Assembly (NCBI GenBank): GCA_947303825.1
Contig: CAMYZK010000068.1
Location: 1-9,679 of the forward strand
Direction of reading: 5' to 3'
Length of the DNA stretch: 9,679 nucleotides
Source of the DNA: an uncultured Prevotella sp.
GTDB taxonomy: Bacteria; Bacteroidota; Bacteroidia; Bacteroidales; Bacteroidaceae
Made by a program: the position numbers and the translations under genes. The notes beneath the pieces are model-generated. The model was not told the origin of the DNA and ran no database searches. It saw only the letters and a program-made list of their open reading frames with translations. The first letter of the stretch is position 1; every line of letters begins with the position of its first letter. Shown here one piece after another: positions 6,467 to 9,679 of this stretch.

Positions 6467-7246
6467 CTAGCGCAGCATGTCGTCTAGCTGGCTGATGGTG
6501 AAGGTTATTTCCACCTGCTGCCCAGTGGAGGTATTGACGTAGCGGTAGCCCAGAAACTTGCCGGCAGCAGGAATCTTGCGCAAGTCAACCTTCTCTACCT
6601 CGCTTAAGCTTTCCAGAGCTTGGCGTATCATAGCCTTGTTCTGCTCTATGTTCCCCTGAAGGTTGGCAAACAGCGTGTCGTCACTTACCTCATAGATGTA
6701 ATAGACTCCGTCGCCCTCCTTCGTCATGGCTGTCATGGTTATCCCCTCGGCAACCATCATGGGTGCCTGGGCGTTGGTTATCTGCACCACGATGTCGAGA
6801 CTCTCTTCCAGTGTGAGAGGGCTGGCTTGCTGAGCCTGCTTCAGCTCTTCAGGTTTGATGACTACAGAGAACTTCTTGCCCGACAGGGAGCCCTCATACA
6901 CAAATTCGAGTGTTGCCTGGGCGTCGAGAATGACATCCACAAAATTCTTCAGGTCTTTGGTGGGATGGCCGTAGAGCGACAGCAGCTGTTTCTTCATCAG
7001 GTCGTCATTGCTTTGAAAAGACTCGATTTTCATCAGGCGCTCATCCATCACATAGCGCACGGCGATACGGTCGCCCTCGTAGGTAGCACCCATCATGCGA
7101 ATAAACTGTCCCAAGGCTATGGGGCACTTCTCGTTCAGGTCGTCAACGGCTTGCTGAATCTTGTTCTTGGCACAGCCAGCCAAAAGCATAACAGCCAAGG
7201 CTGCCAGAGGCAGCACACTGGTAAGGGCATGTTTAATGATTTTCAT
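6467..7246 (-). CDS. Lipoprotein with a duplicated ~96-residue domain, function unknown
   Basis: A 259-residue exported lipoprotein. The signal sequence MKIIKHALTSVLPLAALAVM is followed by lipobox LLAGC, with Cys25 as the lipidation site. No acidic lipoprotein-export signal follows the Cys (AKNKIQQ), so surface display is not supported; a periplasm-facing anchor is more likely. Residues 41-136 and 161-256 align without large gaps: 'CPIALGQ..MMGATYEGDRIAVRYVMDE' with 'APMMVAEGITMTAMTKEGDGVYYIYEVSDD', 'KKQLL' with 'IRQAL', and 'ATLEFVYEGSLSGKKFSVVI' with 'KFLGYRYVNTSTGQQVEITF'. Each copy is preceded by a short helix ('IQQAVDDLNEK', 'LDIVVQITNAQ'), indicating internal gene duplication. The ATG has an AAGGAAAA sequence just upstream on its strand, unusually Shine-Dalgarno-like for this phylum. 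It is convergent with murF-alr and divergent from the permease gene. I do not recognise the family and propose no function. Confidence 0.82.
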   Translation of the reverse strand: MKIIKHALTSVLPLAALAVMLLAGCAKNKIQQAVDDLNEKCPIALGQFIRMMGATYEGDRIAVRYVMDERLMKIESFQSNDDLMKKQLLSLYGHPTKDLKNFVDVILDAQATLEFVYEGSLSGKKFSVVIKPEELKQAQQASPLTLEESLDIVVQITNAQAPMMVAEGITMTAMTKEGDGVYYIYEVSDDTLFANLQGNIEQNKAMIRQALESLSEVEKVDLRKIPAAGKFLGYRYVNTSTGQQVEITFTISQLDDMLR

Positions 7247-7352
7247 TAGTTTTCCTTATGTATTAATTACTAAAGTATTAGAACTTCCGACAGTTGAGTT
7301 AATTATGTGTATTATGCACATTCGTTTCCAGTCACTTTTCAAAAAGATGATG

Positions 7353-7386
7353 CAAAGTTACAAATAAAAAGCGAAGGAAAGGCAAA
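7353..7386 (-). promoter_or_regulatory. Predicted Bacteroidota-type promoter for the lipoprotein gene
   Basis: Read on the minus strand, TAACTTTG (7353-7360) is a perfect TAnnTTTG -7 element. TTTG (7383-7386) lies 22 nt further upstream, near the expected -33 spacing. It would give a leader of about 100 nt before the ATG at 7246. Confidence 0.55.
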
Positions 7387-7424
7387 AATAATGTAAAAAA
7401 GTATAGTGTTTCACATATTTTTAG

Positions 7425-7432
7425 TACCTTTG
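7425..7432 (+). promoter_or_regulatory. Predicted Bacteroidota-type promoter for the EIIC-kduI operon
   Basis: TACCTTTG matches TAnnTTTG exactly and sits in an AT-rich region about 70 nt before the permease ATG. No good -33 TTG is visible at the usual spacing. The start site would fall a few bases downstream, inside the palindrome at 7432-7447. Confidence 0.6.
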
Positions 7433-7470
7433 CACGCGAAAGCGTGCGAAGACGGGCAACGTCCTTGCAC
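7432..7470 (+). promoter_or_regulatory. Two overlapping, mutually exclusive hairpins at the start of the EIIC leader
   Basis: Hairpin 1: GCACGC (7432-7437), GAAA loop (7438-7441), GCGTGC (7442-7447). Hairpin 2: GTGCGA (7444-7449) with TTGCAC (7465-7470), one A-C mismatch, then GACG (7451-7454) with CGTC (7460-7463) around a GGCAA loop. Both use bases 7444-7447, so only one can form. Hairpin 1 also overlaps the predicted start site and could instead be a DNA operator palindrome. No known riboswitch class is recognised. Confidence 0.4.
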
Positions 7471-7503
7471 ACCTATCTATGCTAAAACAAATTATAAAAA
7501 GAA

Positions 7504-8997
7504 ATGGAACAAGTCTTTAGCTACATTATTAGCTTTGGAGCGTCGGTGATGATGCCGATACTCTTCACCATCATTGGCGTTTGCATTGGCATGAAATTTG
7601 GCAAGAGCCTGAAGAGCGGCCTCTACGTAGGCGTGGGCTTCGTAGGCCTGGGCATCGTCACAGCCCTGCTGACAAGCAACTTCGGCTCGCCGCTCGATGC
7701 CTTTTCGAAAATCTTCAACCTCGACCTTAGTGTTTTCGACATGGGGTGGCCCGCCGCTGCATCCGTAGCCTACAACACTGCAGTGGGCGCACTCATCATT
7801 CCCATCTGCCTGGGCATCAACTTCCTGATGCTCGTCACCAAGTGCACACGCACGGTGAACATCGACCTGTGGAACTACTGGCACTTCGCCTTCATTGGTG
7901 CCGTGGCCTACTTCGTCATGGGGCAGTCGCTGGCATGGGGATACTTTGCTGCCATCGTCTGCTATATCATAACGCTGGTCATGGCCGACATGACGGCTGA
8001 AAAGTTCCAAAAATACTATGGCAACGACATGGAGGGCATAAGCATTCCGCAGCCCTTCTGCCAGAGCTTCACACCTTTTGCCATTGCGCTTAACAAACTG
8101 ATGGACAAGATACCTGGGTTCTCTAAGCTGGACATCGATGCCGAGGGACTGAAGAAGAAGTTCGGAGTGCTGGGCGAGCCTATAGTGCTCGGTGTCATTG
8201 TGGGCGCACTCATCGGCGCATTGGCACACGTCAATGACTTCGGCGACATGGAGGCCTTCCGTGCCCGCGTGGAGGCCAAGCTGCAGGCCTCAAATCCGCT
8301 GGCCACGGTGAGCATGACCGACGCCTGGGTGAAATACATCATCAAGGACATACTCTTCCTCGGCGTCACGATGGGAGCCGTCATGGAACTCATACCACGC
8401 ATCACCAAGCTCTTCATAGACGGTCTGAAGCCCATTGCCGAGAAGACGCAGGAGGTGGTGGGACGCAAGTTCAAGGGCAAGAAGGTCTACATAGGCATGT
8501 CGCCGGCTCTGGTCATCGGACACCCCACCACGCTCGTAGTCTCGCTGTTGCTCATTCCAGTAGCTCTGCTGCTGGCCGTTGTGCTGCCAGGCAACCAGTT
8601 CTTGCCGTTGGCATCGCTGGCCGGGCTGTTCTACATCTTCGTGATGGTGCTGCCATTTACCAACGGCAACGTGGTTAAGACCTTCATCATTGGCCTTGTG
8701 ACCGTGGGCATAGGACTGTACTTCGTGACCGACATGGCACCAGCATTCACCAAAGCAGCCAACTCTGTGTTTACCGCAACGGGCGATGCTGCCGCCAAGA
8801 TACCGCAGAAGGCCGACGGCGCACAGTACTTCGCCGGTGCCCTCGACTTCGCCTCGTCGCTCTTCGGCTGGGTCATATACAAGTGCGTGAACAACCTGGA
8901 GTACATAGGCATGGGCCTGCTCTCCGGCATCACCGTCGTCATGGTCTACTTCAACCGCCGACGCATCGTCGCCGAGGAAAGAAGTACAAAGAAATAA
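7504..8997 (+). CDS. Galactitol-type PTS EIIC membrane permease without partner EIIA/EIIB in view
   Basis: Inner-membrane transporter of 497 residues related to the galactitol-specific EIIC (GatC) family, which runs to roughly 450 residues in enterobacteria. Hydrophobic segments lie near 13-33, 38-58, 83-114, 127-162, 220-244, 279-300, 330-420 (several helices) and 443-484, with a basic cytoplasmic tail 'NRRRIVAEERSTKK'. Family-like features include 'MMPILFTIIGVCIGMKFG', 'VAYNTAVGALIIPICLGIN', the 'GEP' tripeptide at 224-226 and 'MSPALVIGHPTTLVVSLLLIPVALLLA' split across two helices near 333-360. There is no fused EIIA or EIIB domain and none adjacent within the window. Bacteroidota mostly lack a sugar PTS, so a non-phosphorylating role is plausible. 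It has its own predicted promoter and lies 78 nt before kduI, probably in one operon. That points to a uronate-derived substrate, as inference. Galactitol specificity should not be assumed. Confidence 0.88.
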   Translation: MEQVFSYIISFGASVMMPILFTIIGVCIGMKFGKSLKSGLYVGVGFVGLGIVTALLTSNFGSPLDAFSKIFNLDLSVFDMGWPAAASVAYNTAVGALIIPICLGINFLMLVTKCTRTVNIDLWNYWHFAFIGAVAYFVMGQSLAWGYFAAIVCYIITLVMADMTAEKFQKYYGNDMEGISIPQPFCQSFTPFAIALNKLMDKIPGFSKLDIDAEGLKKKFGVLGEPIVLGVIVGALIGALAHVNDFGDMEAFRARVEAKLQASNPLATVSMTDAWVKYIIKDILFLGVTMGAVMELIPRITKLFIDGLKPIAEKTQEVVGRKFKGKKVYIGMSPALVIGHPTTLVVSLLLIPVALLLAVVLPGNQFLPLASLAGLFYIFVMVLPFTNGNVVKTFIIGLVTVGIGLYFVTDMAPAFTKAANSVFTATGDAAAKIPQKADGAQYFAGALDFASSLFGWVIYKCVNNLEYIGMGLLSGITVVMVYFNRRRIVAEERSTKK

Positions 8998-9032
8998 CTT
9001 TTTAGAAACAAGTTACTGTGATAATTTGGAAC

Positions 9033-9062
9033 AATCTTTTCCTATCAATAAAGATTCATTTT
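9033..9062 (+). promoter_or_regulatory. Weak intercistronic hairpin between the EIIC gene and kduI
   Basis: AATCTTT (9033-9039) pairs with AAAGATT (9050-9056) across a 10-nt loop and is followed by CATTTTTA. The stem has a single G-C pair, so it is too weak for a confident terminator; partial attenuation or mRNA processing between the two genes is possible. No TAnnTTTG promoter was found in this 78-nt gap, which supports co-transcription. Confidence 0.25.
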
Positions 9063-9075
9063 TAAACACAAGAAT

Positions 9076-9679
9076 ATGAAAAAGACATTTCTTTTAGTTG
9101 CACTGATGGCAGCTGCGTCGGTTTCCGCAAATGCACAGGAAGCAGACCGATTCGTTGGTGCCCAACATGTGAAGTTCCAGACCGCCTGCCACCCGCAGGA
9201 CGTGAAGGGCTACGACACAAAGATGCTGCGTGAGCGCTTCGTCATGGAGAAAGTGATGGCAGCAGACTCTATCCTACTGACTTACAGTCATTATGACCGT
9301 TTCATCTTCGGAGGTGCGATGCCCGTGAGCAAAACCCTGAAACTGGAGAACTTCTGGGAACTGGGTCTTGACGTAGACCCTGGCATCAAGGAGAAGTATT
9401 TCCTCTACAACCGAGAGATTGGCGTGGTGAACTGCGGTCTGGGCGACGGTGTGGTCATCGTCGACGGTAAGGAGTATGCCCTCTCGCCGAAGGAGGCCCT
9501 CTACATAGGCCGTGGCCACATAGCCAAGGACAAGGACGTGAACAAGGAGGTGCTCTTCCGCTCGAAAGACCCGAAGAAGCCTGCCAAGTTCTACCTGAAC
9601 AGCGCCACCGCCCACCAGCACTACAAGACGCAGTGGGTGACCCTCGACGGACGCAAGGGTTCGCTGAAGGCTGCCGTCT
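9076..9679 (+). CDS. kduI: 5-keto-4-deoxyuronate isomerase (KduI) with N-terminal signal peptide, 3' end missing
   Basis: 4-deoxy-L-threo-5-hexosulose-uronate ketol-isomerase, which interconverts the open-chain product of oligogalacturonate breakdown and 3-deoxy-2,5-hexodiulosonate. The 201 codons present cover the N-terminal two-thirds of a family of about 278 residues. Family blocks seen are '[21 protein letters not shown]', split as 'HPQDVKGYD' and 'LRERFVMEK', then '[18 protein letters not shown]', '[12 protein letters not shown]', '[19 protein letters not shown]' and '[12 protein letters not shown]'. The expected metal-binding HxH...E region lies beyond the window. Residues 1-20 form a standard Sec signal (MKK, then [12 protein letters not shown], then SANA before Gln21), followed by a short linker. 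Enterobacterial KduI starts near residue 32 here and is cytoplasmic. A GTG at 9169 could in principle give a cytoplasmic form, but its upstream context is poor, whereas the ATG at 9076 has an A-rich leader. Confidence 0.93.
   Translation, partial: MKKTFLLVALMAAASVSANAQEADRFVGAQHVKFQTACHPQDVKGYDTKMLRERFVMEKVMAADSILLTYSHYDRFIFGGAMPVSKTLKLENFWELGLDVDPGIKEKYFLYNREIGVVNCGLGDGVVIVDGKEYALSPKEALYIGRGHIAKDKDVNKEVLFRSKDPKKPAKFYLNSATAHQHYKTQWVTLDGRKGSLKAAV

Noticed and set aside
6620..7249. Plus-strand open frame (about 209 codons) opposite the lipoprotein gene
   Set aside because: The minus strand shows a lipobox, a good start context and an internal domain duplication; the plus-strand translation shows none of these.
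7492..8229. Long minus-strand open frame (about 245 codons) opposite the EIIC gene
   Set aside because: It is the antisense of a well-supported membrane-protein gene. Its translation is rich in Cys, His and Glu without any domain pattern, as expected of an antisense shadow in GC-rich coding DNA.
8995..9015. Terminator right after the EIIC stop codon
   Set aside because: TAACTT/AAGTTA can pair, but the stem is short and AT-rich and is not followed by a T-tract.

Overview
The window looks like chromosomal DNA of a Bacteroidales bacterium, most likely Prevotellaceae. Four things suggest this: a one-polypeptide MurF-alanine racemase fusion, A-rich leaders with mostly no strong Shine-Dalgarno, TAnnTTTG (-7) promoter elements, and Prevotella-style secreted proteins with a '...GLYIVNGKKVVIR' tail. 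Coding DNA is fairly GC-rich and the gaps are AT-rich. No RNA gene, CRISPR array, transposase or integrase was seen. Family assignments rest on motif recognition by eye, not on database searches.

Layout. (1) 1-2604, plus strand: a large secreted pectinesterase, cut off at its 5' end by the window edge. (2) 2688-2870: a 60-residue Bacteroidales-type orphan peptide. (3) 2975-3565: a small outer-membrane beta-barrel protein. (4) 3614-6229: the bifunctional murF-alr gene, which carries a 133-bp palindromic array of 24-nt repeats in frame inside the racemase half. (5) 6393-6453: a bidirectional terminator between convergent genes. (6) 6467-7246, minus strand: a lipoprotein of unknown function built from two copies of a ~96-residue domain. 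(7) 7247-7503: a divergent promoter region with a structured leader. (8) 7504-8997 and 9076 to the window end: a galactitol-type EIIC permease followed by a 5-keto-4-deoxyuronate isomerase (kduI), truncated at the window end.

How the genes fit together. Pectinesterase de-esterifies homogalacturonan so that lyases can cut it. Lyase products become 5-keto-4-deoxyuronate, the substrate of KduI. The two ends of the window therefore touch the same pectin/uronate pathway, with a cell-wall gene and two envelope-protein genes between them. The most interesting point is that this KduI starts with a textbook Sec signal peptide and follows a lone EIIC permease with no EIIA or EIIB gene in view. This suggests, as inference, a route in which uronate isomerisation happens in the periplasm and the product is imported by an EIIC protein that does not phosphorylate it.
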